Origin: Ferdinandcohnia sp036965045
GTDB taxonomy: Bacteria; Bacillota; Bacilli; Bacillales; Bacillaceae_L
DNA length: 64,000 bases
Direction: 5' to 3'
NCBI RefSeq assembly: GCF_036965045.1
Contig: NZ_JBALOV010000028.1
Location: forward strand, 1 to 64,000
Below are positions 17,687-26,512 of this stretch, piece by piece. Position 1 is the stretch's first letter, and every line of letters begins with the position of its first letter. The notes beneath the pieces were generated by a model that saw only the letters and a program-made list of their open reading frames with translations, did not search any database and was not told where the DNA came from. The position numbers were made by a program, and so were the translations under genes.

Positions 17687-18613
17687 TTAATCTTCTAAAA
17701 CTGGATTACGTTTACCAGTAGATAAAGCCTTAGAGCCTATTTCAGACTGTTTATTCGCTTTATCTAGCACACTACTAGGTAATGAATCTATTGTTCTTAT
17801 AACGCTGTATGTATGCTTACAACGATGGTGAAATATCTGTCCACTCGCTTTTAGTTCGTCATATGTCGGATAGTCTCCAGGTGCTTCAGAAGTCAATTTG
17901 ATAATTCTTCCCTCATGAAAACGACAAGCATCTTTTGCACCATGAGAAGAAATGACAGCATAAAAAGCCCCTCTTGAAATAGCTTCATTTGTATGGGCTT
18001 CATTGTAAATGTCCATCATCTTAGTTCTAACCAACATATCGACATAATCAGAAGGCTTTACCCTTCGACCATCTGCATAAATAATTGAACCTTCTAATGC
18101 ATCTTTGAGAAGTTTTTCTAATGCTTGAATGGTATCTCGTTTAATCGTCTTGTATCCGTTGATACCAGCCGCCATATTTTCACGCATGGACTCACCAAAT
18201 GCTTTACGAACCGCTAATCTTACATTGGTTTCGATCTTGTCTGTAACCGCTAATAAATCACTTTGAGTATCTGCAATCGCAACTTTAATCAATTCTTTAT
18301 TCAATCGATTAAACTTAATTATTTGTTGGGCTTCCTCAATGGTATCAACTACATTAAGATTAATTAGAGTACGAATAGTACCATCACGAACAATAACAGG
18401 TATTACTTCCTCAACCCACTTCACAGACTCCTCATCAATTTCAGATAAGACTTCACTCAAATAGGCCAACATTGCAATAGTATTTGCTCTTGATAAGTCA
18501 CTCACATCATATCTAGACATTTCTAGGATTAATGATTGAATGCCTTTTTTATAAGCATTTACAAGTTTATTAACTTTATAGTCGTACTCAGGAACAGGAA
18601 CATTCAGACTCAT
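17687..18613 (-). CDS. Minor head protein (phage Mu F-like)
   Basis: 308 residues, mostly helical, with a C-terminal Cys/His cluster (KDACRFHEGRIIKL and FHHRCKHTYSV) typical of the Mu F/SPP1 gp7 minor head family. These proteins bind the portal and act in head assembly or DNA ejection. The ATG overlaps the portal stop codon. Confidence 0.85.
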   Translation of the reverse strand: MSLNVPVPEYDYKVNKLVNAYKKGIQSLILEMSRYDVSDLSRANTIAMLAYLSEVLSEIDEESVKWVEEVIPVIVRDGTIRTLINLNVVDTIEEAQQIIKFNRLNKELIKVAIADTQSDLLAVTDKIETNVRLAVRKAFGESMRENMAAGINGYKTIKRDTIQALEKLLKDALEGSIIYADGRRVKPSDYVDMLVRTKMMDIYNEAHTNEAISRGAFYAVISSHGAKDACRFHEGRIIKLTSEAPGDYPTYDELKASGQIFHHRCKHTYSVIRTIDSLPSSVLDKANKQSEIGSKALSTGKRNPVLED

Positions 18614-20130
18614 TATTCATCAAAGCCTTTTCTTTTCTCATTCTGATTAACTATCGGGTCTTCTTGTTTATGTACACGTCCTCTATTTGTAGAAGATGGG
18701 ATTAAACCGTCTGCTTCATCTTCAGCACGAATACGTTTAATTTCCTCTTCTGCTTGTTCCTCAGTCATGTCGTATTGCTCCATTAATGCAGTCTTTTGGG
18801 ATAGTGTAGACTTACCATTTGTTCTCATATTAATGATCTGTGCCTTTTCTCTGTCATCGTCTGGAAGTCCGTCTTTGAAGGAAATATGAGGAGTAAATAC
18901 TTCATAGTCAACATTGTCGTTATTTGCATGTTCTAAGAGTTGAGCAACATGTAGGATTTTCTTAATACCTTCGTCAAAATATTGACGTTTACGATTGATT
19001 TTCGCTAAGAGTGGTGACATTCTCCATTTAATAGATAGTCCTGAACCTCCACTTGTACCGGAATCCTGTAAGCCTAATGCAACACCAGGCATTTCAGTAA
19101 CTAGCAAGATTTGATTCAAGATAAAATCTAATTCACGGAAAGCCGCATCAAGTGAAGCATTCCAAACAATGTACTCAGGCTTAACATCGTCTTTACCTTG
19201 AATACCAACTGCTTTCATTTCACTTGCATTCAAATAACGATTACCATTCGCATCTTCTTCTAACATATCTTCAGGAACTGCAAGAATAGGGTCAGAATGT
19301 TTATCTAAAATCATTGCAATCTTATTTAATCGGTTATTCAATTCTGCAAATAGTGAATGATGTTCGGTTAAATCATCAATCCCAAATAACATATCGTCAG
19401 TCTTGAGGTTTGGAATATGCACAATTAAATGCTCATTGATTTCTGTCTCTACATCTTCTCTGTCTGAGTATAATTCTTTAACAATTTTCCAAGATTCCAC
19501 TCGATTCTCATAGGAACTGAATGTTAATGGAGACATTTGATATTTTGAATACTTAATGACTCCCACATAATGAGATTCAACATCTAATATCCATTCCTGA
19601 TCACCTGTACCTTCAACAACTTTAGGAATTGCAATATGATAAGCAAGTACAGTATTTGAACCAGGAATTGTTTCTATAAAGACATATTCAGCTTTTTGTG
19701 GCTCAATAAATACTCGATAGTGGTCTAGTGTAGAATCAACAAGTCCACCGTACTTTTGTCCATATCGAATCTTATAGAATGTATCTCCACGATAAGAATT
19801 AGACATTGCAGATTCATAAAACTTTGTATAAAGTCCATTCTCATTCACTAAACCTTCAAGTCGTTTTTGTTCATTTGAATTATTCTTTTTACCACTTGTA
19901 AAAGTAGGCTTTTCACCAAATAAAAAGTCAGCAGATTTCCGACAAATTAACCCTGCAATATTTGAACTAATGTATAGTTTATTTAATTGTTCAGGTGTTA
20001 ATAAATCTTGCTTTGATTGAAAAATACTATCATGATGACCTAAGAATATTTCACGGTTGACATGATACCGTTCAATTCTTGCTTCATCACTTGTTGGTGG
20101 AAAAAATTCACCTTTTTTAAATAATGTCAA
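18613..20130 (-). CDS. Portal protein (SPP1 gp6-like)
   Basis: About 505 residues. The N-terminal region (YHVNREIFLGHHDSIFQSKQ) and the order terminase, portal, Mu F-like protein fit the SPP1-type portal family, the dodecameric ring through which DNA enters the head. I place the start at TTG 20130, after AGGAGGTG; the in-frame GTG at 20139 is part of the ribosome site. Confidence 0.9.
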   Translation of the reverse strand: MTLFKKGEFFPPTSDEARIERYHVNREIFLGHHDSIFQSKQDLLTPEQLNKLYISSNIAGLICRKSADFLFGEKPTFTSGKKNNSNEQKRLEGLVNENGLYTKFYESAMSNSYRGDTFYKIRYGQKYGGLVDSTLDHYRVFIEPQKAEYVFIETIPGSNTVLAYHIAIPKVVEGTGDQEWILDVESHYVGVIKYSKYQMSPLTFSSYENRVESWKIVKELYSDREDVETEINEHLIVHIPNLKTDDMLFGIDDLTEHHSLFAELNNRLNKIAMILDKHSDPILAVPEDMLEEDANGNRYLNASEMKAVGIQGKDDVKPEYIVWNASLDAAFRELDFILNQILLVTEMPGVALGLQDSGTSGGSGLSIKWRMSPLLAKINRKRQYFDEGIKKILHVAQLLEHANNDNVDYEVFTPHISFKDGLPDDDREKAQIINMRTNGKSTLSQKTALMEQYDMTEEQAEEEIKRIRAEDEADGLIPSSTNRGRVHKQEDPIVNQNEKRKGFDE

Positions 20131-20142
20131 ATAGTACACCTC

Positions 20143-21912
20143 CTAAAAGCCCATAGGCTTCTTGTTTGAAGTTAATCGTTTACGCTTCATTCCACCTGCT
20201 AGTGAAACACAAGCGGAAAGTCCATCTGGAAGATCATCGTTAGTTCCACCAGGAAATTGCTCAAGTTGTTCATGCAATAATGCTTGATTTGTTTTTTTGA
20301 ACAATAAAAAACCACTTTCAACAAGTGGCTCAAGTGCTGCAATTCTATCCTCTTTTTTCTTAATTTCGTGACTAGTTACAGCCTTAATTCTTGCTGAATA
20401 GATACCTTTCTTACGTAAAGCATCTCTTAATTGGCTAGGCACATCATGAGCCATACCTATTGTTTCTACACCAAATATTTTAGGTGAGTACATTTCAATC
20501 TTTTCAACTGCAATCTTTAAAGCTTCATTTAATTTACATTTAGAAGCCCAAGCATCGACAATATATAAGACTCCAGTCCTTCTATTCTTAGCAATCGTGA
20601 CAATTGCATTATAGTCAGTACGTTTTAGATTCTTACCAAGTGCAACATCCCAAAATGTATAGAAGTCTAAAGGTTGATTTACTAAGTCAGCATCAGTAAA
20701 ATAGGAAAATGCTTCAGCGTTGAAAATTTGAGATTCTTCGTCTCTAGGTTCATTCTGATATTCAGTATTAAATGCTTTACTACCGTAATCCCATTTCCAC
20801 TTCATTAACTTAAAGATGGACTGCGCTTCCTTCCACAATACCTTAACACCTTTATCCATTTCGGATTGATTCAACTCATAAAATGTAATTGCTTGTTGTT
20901 TTCGTTCCTCTTTGGTTAAATCCTTATCCAAATAAATAGAACGGCATTGTTCCCAAAGTTCTTGTTTCTCAGGTGGATCAATAATCGCTTTATATTTGAT
21001 TGACTTAAAGTCAGGATTTTCATTGATTACATTATTAAGAAGGCTGTCTTGATGTACAATTGTTCCCATATAGATAAATGATGTGATTAGACCTTTTGCA
21101 TCACCTAATGGGATTACATCTGAAGCAAACCAATCCTTTAACTTTGCTCGTTGTTCTGCTGTACCTGCGTTTGAATGAATACCTTCCAAATCATCAAGTA
21201 CAATATAATCTGGTCTTGATCCGTTCCAGTTTAATCCACGAATTGCTTGATTGGTTGAAGCAGATACAAGATAAGAAAGTAACTTTTTAGAATCGTTCCC
21301 TTCATCTTCCCACGTAATAAATTCTTCTTGATTATCTCTAACATTAATTTGTTGTTTAGGTGAGAGCAGTTCTCCAAAATCCTGTCTCAACTTCTTATTT
21401 GATTTGAGTTGCCAACTAATCCAATCTAAAATACCCTTTGCAACCTTTGGAGTTTCAGATATGAGTACAATAAATTTACGTTTACGAAAAACAATTTCAC
21501 GAATAGGATTTGCTTTAGACAAGTAAGAAGATTTCGCATGACCACGGGGAGCTGCAACTGCTACTTTTGCATTCTTTTCAACGTTGGATACATTGTCGAT
21601 AATGGAGCATATTTCTTTGTGGAAGTCTGCTGCAACTTCAGGAGATTCAATATCGAATCCTTCCCAGTTACCATTATTGAAGGGATTACGGAGTTCAGAA
21701 AAGTATTCATGTGCAAAGTAGAGTAAATCTACCTCAGACCGATGAATACGTTCTAATCGTTCAATTTCGTTGAGATATGTTTCTAATTCTTCTATTTCAG
21801 AAGGGGAAAGACTATCTATCTGAGCCGTCATTTTTTGAATTAAAATTCGAGTTGCTTTGATTAGTTCCTCACGTTGAGGACGGTCTAGCCATTTACCATT
21901 AACATAAGCAAT
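20143..21912 (-). CDS. Terminase large subunit, probable ATT start
   Basis: The packaging motor. ATPase motifs: AAPRGHAKSSYLS (Walker A-like) and YIVLDDLEG (Walker B with Glu). The nuclease half carries acidic residues (FWDVALG, and DDLPDG near the end). An ATG lies at 21831 without a ribosome site. The frame is open for 27 more codons and begins with ATT at 21912, eight bases after a strong GGGAGG; this extension reads IAYVNGKWLDRPQREELIKA. I infer that ATT is the real start. The Mu F, portal and scaffold genes follow. Confidence 0.9.
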   Translation of the reverse strand: MAYVNGKWLDRPQREELIKATRILIQKMTAQIDSLSPSEIEELETYLNEIERLERIHRSEVDLLYFAHEYFSELRNPFNNGNWEGFDIESPEVAADFHKEICSIIDNVSNVEKNAKVAVAAPRGHAKSSYLSKANPIREIVFRKRKFIVLISETPKVAKGILDWISWQLKSNKKLRQDFGELLSPKQQINVRDNQEEFITWEDEGNDSKKLLSYLVSASTNQAIRGLNWNGSRPDYIVLDDLEGIHSNAGTAEQRAKLKDWFASDVIPLGDAKGLITSFIYMGTIVHQDSLLNNVINENPDFKSIKYKAIIDPPEKQELWEQCRSIYLDKDLTKEERKQQAITFYELNQSEMDKGVKVLWKEAQSIFKLMKWKWDYGSKAFNTEYQNEPRDEESQIFNAEAFSYFTDADLVNQPLDFYTFWDVALGKNLKRTDYNAIVTIAKNRRTGVLYIVDAWASKCKLNEALKIAVEKIEMYSPKIFGVETIGMAHDVPSQLRDALRKKGIYSARIKAVTSHEIKKKEDRIAALEPLVESGFLLFKKTNQALLHEQLEQFPGGTNDDLPDGLSACVSLAGGMKRKRLTSNKKPMGF

Positions 21913-22009
21913 AGGTTTTACCTCCCTTCATTCTTATATAGTTATAACCTTTAATTCCCACTAAATTTACAATTCCTAACATGTTAAAATTAGTAGTGAG
22001 GTGGTATTT

Positions 22010-22828
22010 ATGTTTATTTCACCAATGTTACTGCAAAAATCAAATCAGCCATTTAATGATGAATCCTACATCACCGAATTAAAACTCGATGGATTCCGTA
22101 TGATCCTCAGCAAATGGGACGATAAGATAAAACTGTATTCAAGACATAATAATGACATTACAGCAAAGTTTCCTGAGTTAACAACACTAAACATTCCAAA
22201 TGGTACTGTCCTAGACGGTGAACTTGTCGTATCAGATGAAAATGGTAAACCGGACTTTGAATCTACAATGGAACGTTTTATGTCATCAAAAACTAATCAT
22301 CATGCACAATTCTGTGTATTCGATATAATTTATTTCAAAGGTGAAAAAGTCGTTTCTCTTCCTCTTCTTGAGCGCAAGACCTTACTCCAAGATGTTCTAC
22401 CTACAAATCATCCTCACGTTGCAGCTGTTCAATGGATTCAAGGCAATGGATCAGCATACTTTGATTTAATTAAACAAAACGGACTAGAAGGAATCGTGTT
22501 GAAGAAAATTGACAATTCACCTTATGAAATTGGTAAACGTAGTTATTCATGGTTAAAGGTAATAAATTATCAGTATGATGATAATATTCTTATATACGGC
22601 CTACGTAAAGATAAATTCGGCTTACTTTTATCATTCCAGGATGGAACTCACGCTGGATTAATGGAGTTTATGCCACCAGAACAGCATAAACAGTTGTATT
22701 CTATGTACAAAGTAGTTTCTGAGAATGATAAATTTAAATACATTAAGCCTATTCCTGTTCGTGTAAAGTACCGAAACTTAACTAAACAAGGTAAATTGCG
22801 TATTCCTTCATTTGTGGAGTGGTTATAA
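22010..22828 (+). CDS. ATP-dependent DNA ligase, minimal type
   Basis: 272 residues. Nucleotidyltransferase motifs are intact: ELKLDGFR with the adenylated Lys, DGELVV, FCVFDIIYFKG, EGIVLKKI and SYSWLKVI. A short OB-like region closes the protein. It resembles the SPbeta YoqV type and seals nicks in duplex DNA. ATG after GTGAGGTGG. It is the only rightward gene inside the packaging cluster, between the two terminase genes, so it probably arrived as an independent cassette with its own promoter. Confidence 0.9.
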   Translation: MFISPMLLQKSNQPFNDESYITELKLDGFRMILSKWDDKIKLYSRHNNDITAKFPELTTLNIPNGTVLDGELVVSDENGKPDFESTMERFMSSKTNHHAQFCVFDIIYFKGEKVVSLPLLERKTLLQDVLPTNHPHVAAVQWIQGNGSAYFDLIKQNGLEGIVLKKIDNSPYEIGKRSYSWLKVINYQYDDNILIYGLRKDKFGLLLSFQDGTHAGLMEFMPPEQHKQLYSMYKVVSENDKFKYIKPIPVRVKYRNLTKQGKLRIPSFVEWL

Positions 22829-22861
22829 TCTCCACATTACATAGTTCATTTTCGGAGATTA
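22829..22861 (+). terminator. Terminator of the ligase gene
   Basis: AATCTCC and GGAGATT arms with an AT-rich tail directly after the stop codon. Confidence 0.55.
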
Positions 22862-23591
22862 AATTTGATTTGCGGATTTAGAGTACACTAGATGTACGCC
22901 AATATTCGACACGCCCCCCTGTGTACGGTTCGACATGAATTTCTATACAATAAAATGAATAAAAATAAACTAAAATAAAGTTAAATCAATTCAATTTACT
23001 GTATAAAAACTTTCTTTTATTGTAAACTACAAAGTAAAATTACTTTATTCACCAAATGAAATGGATCAAAACAAAAGAATAAACAATAAATATTTATTCA
23101 TCATTAGTTTGTGAACTTCACATAGTCTATGCTAGTATTCTAAGTATGCGTAACATGGTTCAAACCCTTATGCCATCTGCGGTTGAGGGCTACTTTCACC
23201 CTATTGTTTACATAATGTATGTTCTAGAACCTCGTTGATGTATCAACGTTTATGACGGGTAAGTTTGTGAATTATCTTTATAAAGTTTTTATGCAGTAAT
23301 TATCTTGTATAAATCATTCAATAAACTAACTGGCCTTGTATATTCTGATATACCTATGACCCTTTTCAAAACTATACCGACATATTAATCAAACTTTATA
23401 CAGGGATAATAATGATATACATTCATTATGCAGTGGGATCGAAAAATTTTGAGGCTTTCTCCGTGGGAGGTTTGCAGTCAATGTAATCATACTCATTTCA
23501 CAGTTTTTCATAGCCTATTTACTACCTATAATAACCACTCAAACACCACTAAATATAGGCATTCCTAGCACTTTCTACTACAACATATAGT
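22862..23591. other. 730-bp non-coding region between terminase subunits, with a candidate cos site
   Basis: No convincing gene was found. It holds a C-run GC island (ACGCCCCCCTGTG, 22911-22923) bracketed by two copies of TTCGAC, small palindromes (AATAAATATTTATT; CGTTGATGTATCAACG) and long AT-rich tracts. A GC-rich decamer next to the small terminase gene is what a cohesive-end site looks like. The rest may be terminase recognition sequence or an untranslated RNA. Confidence 0.4.
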
Positions 23592-24047
23592 CTAATGTGT
23601 ATAGTCCTCTTTTACACTACCTTGTACTGAACCATTAGAGAACTGCATAGCCCTCTCTTTTATCTTATCAATATCTATTGTATGGTCTTCATTAATTGTA
23701 CGAACTTCTTTCTTATCCGTTAACATTTCATGCATCTTTAAGAATAATTCAGCATGTTTACCACTACCCTTAACAGCTTGTTCCTTAATAGCATTTAACA
23801 CTTCAGGTAGATGTTTAGTCGTATGCTTTAACATTTCTTTTTTTAAATCACGTTCATCTAATGCTCCATCTTTTCTCCAACTGTACAGGGTATTTAAATG
23901 GACACCAATATAATCTGCTATATCCTGGTACGTATTAAGTAACTTAACCTTGTTTCCATTCTCATCTAATGCCCAACGTTCAGACTTAGGTAAAGCAAGA
24001 TAATACATCGCCTGTAATTGTTCTGGTGTATATGTTTTCTTAGCGAT
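23592..24047 (-). CDS. Terminase small subunit (phBC6A51-type HTH), probable ATC start
   Basis: Small DNA-binding terminase with a helix-turn-helix (YQDIADYIGVHLNTLYSWRK) that recognises the packaging site. The best in-frame ATG at 24008 lacks a ribosome site. Thirteen codons upstream, ATC at 24047 stands ten bases after AAAGGAG, and the extension reads IAKKTYTPEQLQA, the usual N-terminus of this family with Ile in place of Met. The start codon appears to be ATC, one base after the upstream stop. Confidence 0.85.
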   Translation of the reverse strand: MAKKTYTPEQLQAMYYLALPKSERWALDENGNKVKLLNTYQDIADYIGVHLNTLYSWRKDGALDERDLKKEMLKHTTKHLPEVLNAIKEQAVKGSGKHAELFLKMHEMLTDKKEVRTINEDHTIDIDKIKERAMQFSNGSVQGSVKEDYTH

Positions 24048-24048
24048 T

Positions 24049-24381
24049 TTAACCGACTCCTTTCAATTCAATTAATATTTCCTCAGTAATCCTATTTAAC
24101 ACACTCTTAGTAATCTCAAACTCATTCTTCAAACGCTCAACTAATTCTGGTTGTTTCCTATTCCACCATATTTCAAACTGCAATCTTTCCACCTTATCGA
24201 AATAAGGATTGACATACTCATTCCAATATCTAACCGTATGAACATGGTCGCAACTTTTGCAAGTGTAATACCAGTGGAAAACAGATCTGTCCCTATAAAG
24301 TCCGATATAAGGCTTATTAAGCTTTTTTGGTACTTTAAATTTAGACGGACACGCTGTACACTTGATAGTCCTAATAGCCAT
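24049..24381 (-). CDS. Zinc-ribbon protein upstream of small terminase
   Basis: 110 residues with CxxC pairs (KCTACPSK near residue 8, CKSCDH near residue 42) that would bind zinc, then a charged helical C-terminus. Likely DNA-binding. It ends one base before the small terminase start, so the two are coupled. No clear ribosome site of its own. Confidence 0.65.
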   Translation of the reverse strand: MAIRTIKCTACPSKFKVPKKLNKPYIGLYRDRSVFHWYYTCKSCDHVHTVRYWNEYVNPYFDKVERLQFEIWWNRKQPELVERLKNEFEITKSVLNRITEEILIELKGVG

Positions 24382-24534
24382 CTAACTAATCCAAAACGAA
24401 AAGCACAAGGCCAATATTCCAGCAATACTGATACTTGAATAATGAACTTTATTTTCTTTAATCGGATCATCACAAACAAATAATACACACAATCCAATAA
24501 TTACAAATAAAACTATCTGAAACGCTAATAACAA
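24382..24534 (-). CDS. 50-residue two-helix membrane protein
   Basis: TTG start after GGAGGG. Two hydrophobic segments (MLLAFQIVLFVIIGLCVLF and SISIAGILALCFSFWIS) are separated by a charged loop. It abuts both neighbours. Two short helices could suit a holin-like or small signalling protein. Confidence 0.6.
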   Translation of the reverse strand: MLLAFQIVLFVIIGLCVLFVCDDPIKENKVHYSSISIAGILALCFSFWIS

Positions 24535-24681
24535 TTATTTTCCCTCCAAAGGATCGAATTCAAATAATAATTCACCATCTAATGACCAATACTGAGTAAT
24601 TATTCTTATTGGGTCATCTTTTCCGTTACCTTTTCTTTTTAAGATTGTTTCAATAACTTGAGTTACTTTAGCATAATCCAT
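24535..24681 (-). CDS. 48-residue hypothetical protein
   Basis: ATG after GGAG; MDYAKVTQVIETILKRKGNG, then a beta-rich half (ITQYWSLDGELLFEFDPLEG). The stop is directly followed by the TTG of the next gene. Common type of small phage protein, function unknown. Confidence 0.65.
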   Translation of the reverse strand: MDYAKVTQVIETILKRKGNGKDDPIRIITQYWSLDGELLFEFDPLEGK

Positions 24682-24729
24682 CTAATCAACTCCATATAAA
24701 AAAGCACTCAAATGAGTGCCTTCAAATTA

Positions 24730-25194
24730 TTATTCAATTACACTATTTACATTAATATTTACGATCTCCCAATCTTTAAATATTAAATTCTTCCTTTTTT
24801 CGTCTAGCTGAATAATTATTTCCATGTTACTTTTTATTCTTTGTATATCAGACTTTCTCTTAGAACTAACAGTTGTAATTACCTTGTATGTACGATCACC
24901 TTCGTAGGTTGCTTGATACTCTTCTGCAACGCTAACGTCAATTTGTTCTTCAGTAAAACCCTCTAAACCCCACTGTTTATAAACATACTCCTTGGCATAA
25001 TCGCTTGAAATTTGAAATGCCTTTTCTCTATAGTCATTCGATTTTAGGTCTTCATCAGAGATTGGAAGTATATAGAGACTCTGAAAAAATTGAACAATAA
25101 AATAAATAATAAGTCCGATTCCAATAATTAATCCAAACCCTATCAACCCTGCACTTGCATCATCATCCACTTTTCTTACTTCCCATTTCGCCAT
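24730..25194 (-). CDS. Membrane-anchored hypothetical protein
   Basis: 154 residues: charged N-terminus, a membrane segment near residues 15-40 (LIGFGLIIGIGLIIYFIVQF), then an extracytoplasmic or cytoplasmic alpha/beta domain. ATG after AGGAG. Unrecognised. First of a series of small accessory genes. Confidence 0.65.
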   Translation of the reverse strand: MAKWEVRKVDDDASAGLIGFGLIIGIGLIIYFIVQFFQSLYILPISDEDLKSNDYREKAFQISSDYAKEYVYKQWGLEGFTEEQIDVSVAEEYQATYEGDRTYKVITTVSSKRKSDIQRIKSNMEIIIQLDEKRKNLIFKDWEIVNINVNSVIE

Positions 25195-25307
25195 ATTCCA
25201 TCTTCACTCCTAGTACAAATATACTAGTTTATGATAATGCAATTTGAAATGATTGACAATTAATTAAAAATCTTTCTTTCATTAATAAGCACCCATTATT
25301 GAGCGCT

Positions 25308-25538
25308 TCAAGATTCTTTACTAAATATCATCCATATAAAATAAATAATTGCTACTACTATAGACGTATTCAAATATCCTGACCAATTAAAAAACAAGTC
25401 GGATATCGAATTTGCCGTATCATAATTATGACCATGCCAAAAAAATGTATGTATTCCAAATATGACAATATATAATATTGGTGGGACAATTACTCCAAAA
25501 ATCAAACAGTATATTGAAGCACCTATTATCTTTTCCAT
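25308..25538 (-). CDS. Small membrane protein
   Basis: 76 residues from the ATG after TTGGAGGTG: two hydrophobic stretches (IGASIYCLIFGVIVPPILYI and STIVV-like end, NTSIVVAIIYFIWMIF) flank a His/Asp-rich loop. Function unknown. Confidence 0.6.
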   Translation of the reverse strand: MEKIIGASIYCLIFGVIVPPILYIVIFGIHTFFWHGHNYDTANSISDLFFNWSGYLNTSIVVAIIYFIWMIFSKES

Positions 25539-25650
25539 ATCGCACCTCCAAAATATATATCGGTTAAATATGGAATTCATTAAAAAAGACACCCACAACA
25601 ATTTATGGATGCCTTAATTTCATTTATTTACTTTTTAGTAATTAAAGTAG

Positions 25651-25764
25651 TCAACTCTCATCAATACTTTTCAAAGTCGCTAACAATTCATCTTTCCACG
25701 CTTGATCTTCTTGTTGTTTTTGCTGCATAGCTTGTAAATTTTGTCTCATTGTATCGTTAAACAT
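25651..25764 (-). CDS. 37-residue Gln-rich protein
   Basis: ATG after GGAGTG; MFNDTMRQNLQAMQQKQQED then a short helix. Probably a small coiled coil. Only coding potential and ribosome site support it. Confidence 0.5.
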   Translation of the reverse strand: MFNDTMRQNLQAMQQKQQEDQAWKDELLATLKSIDES

Positions 25765-25870
25765 TTTCTTTTCACTCCAATAAAAAACACCCACAAAGAT
25801 TTGTAGGTGAAAATCAAGAAATATATATTAATGTTCAAGAACTCTCAAACAGGCCAATCAAATTTTCTGT

Positions 25871-26017
25871 CTATTCTAGGGGTGTTATATTGGACAGATC
25901 AACTAAAATAATCCTATAGTTCATCTGTTCGTCCATGATTTCACAGTAACCATTGTCATACATAAAAAAGATTGTATACATCTTGTCTTGATACTCTACT
26001 CTTGTACCAACTTTCAT
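25871..26017 (-). CDS. 48-residue hypothetical protein
   Basis: MKVGTRVEYQDKMYTIFFMY and on; beta-rich, likely a small barrel (SH3-like). The only ribosome-like sequence (AGGGGG) is somewhat distant. Function unknown. Confidence 0.5.
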   Translation of the reverse strand: MKVGTRVEYQDKMYTIFFMYDNGYCEIMDEQMNYRIILVDLSNITPLE

Positions 26018-26137
26018 CTAAAAAAAGACCCCCTAAGACCTGTTTGAGAGCCTATTTTAGAAATTACCAATTTATAACCTTTTTGTAAAGAGGTGATTAT
26101 TTCTGTCACATTTTTGTCACATATCTCACATCTTCTT

Positions 26138-26166
26138 TTGACATATTTTGTCGAAAGTATTTTACT
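26138..26166 (+). promoter_or_regulatory. Candidate promoter of the Spo0E-like gene
   Basis: TTGACA (26138), 17-base spacer, TTTACT (26161). Two TGTCACAT repeats lie just upstream (26104 and 26115) and could bind a regulator. The -10 box is a weak match. Confidence 0.4.
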
Positions 26167-26242
26167 TATGTTAAAAATTTTGCATAATATTGTTTGTATT
26201 TGATTTTAAGTAAAGTTATAAATCTTTAAAGAGGTGTAATAA

Positions 26243-26419
26243 TTGTTACAGGAAAGTACGCAACCGAATAGAGAAACTCTTATTTTATCAATAGTGCGAA
26301 AAAGAGATGAAATGATTCGCCTTGCTACTTCAAATGGTCTATTAAACAGTAAAACAATTAAATGTAGTCAAGAACTCGATAGGTTATTAAATGCTTACAA
26401 AAAGTTTCAAATCCATTAA
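26243..26419 (+). CDS. Spo0E-like aspartyl phosphate phosphatase
   Basis: 58 residues, TTG start after GAGGTG. Two helices with the family signature: IVRKRDEMIRLATSNGLLNS, then SQELDRLLNAYKKF, where SQELD is the hallmark SxxLD of Spo0E proteins. Spo0E removes phosphate from Spo0A-P and so holds back sporulation. It stands alone on the plus strand among leftward genes, with its own promoter-like sequence, so it could be expressed in the lysogen. The family match is strong; the effect on the host is inferred. Confidence 0.85.
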   Translation: MLQESTQPNRETLILSIVRKRDEMIRLATSNGLLNSKTIKCSQELDRLLNAYKKFQIH

Positions 26420-26512
26420 TAACCTATAGGTGTCCTACGTTTTCTACAATTGTATTTCAATAGTGACACCGTTTTTCATCTCCATATAAAAAAGCACCCT
26501 ATTAAGGAGTGC

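Noticed and set aside
23145..23240. 30-codon ORF on the plus strand in the terminase gap
   Set aside because: No ribosome binding site and no protein-like composition.
24141..24497. 118-residue hydrophobic frame on the minus strand
   Set aside because: It overlaps the zinc-ribbon gene and the 50-residue membrane gene in another frame, and lacks a ribosome site.
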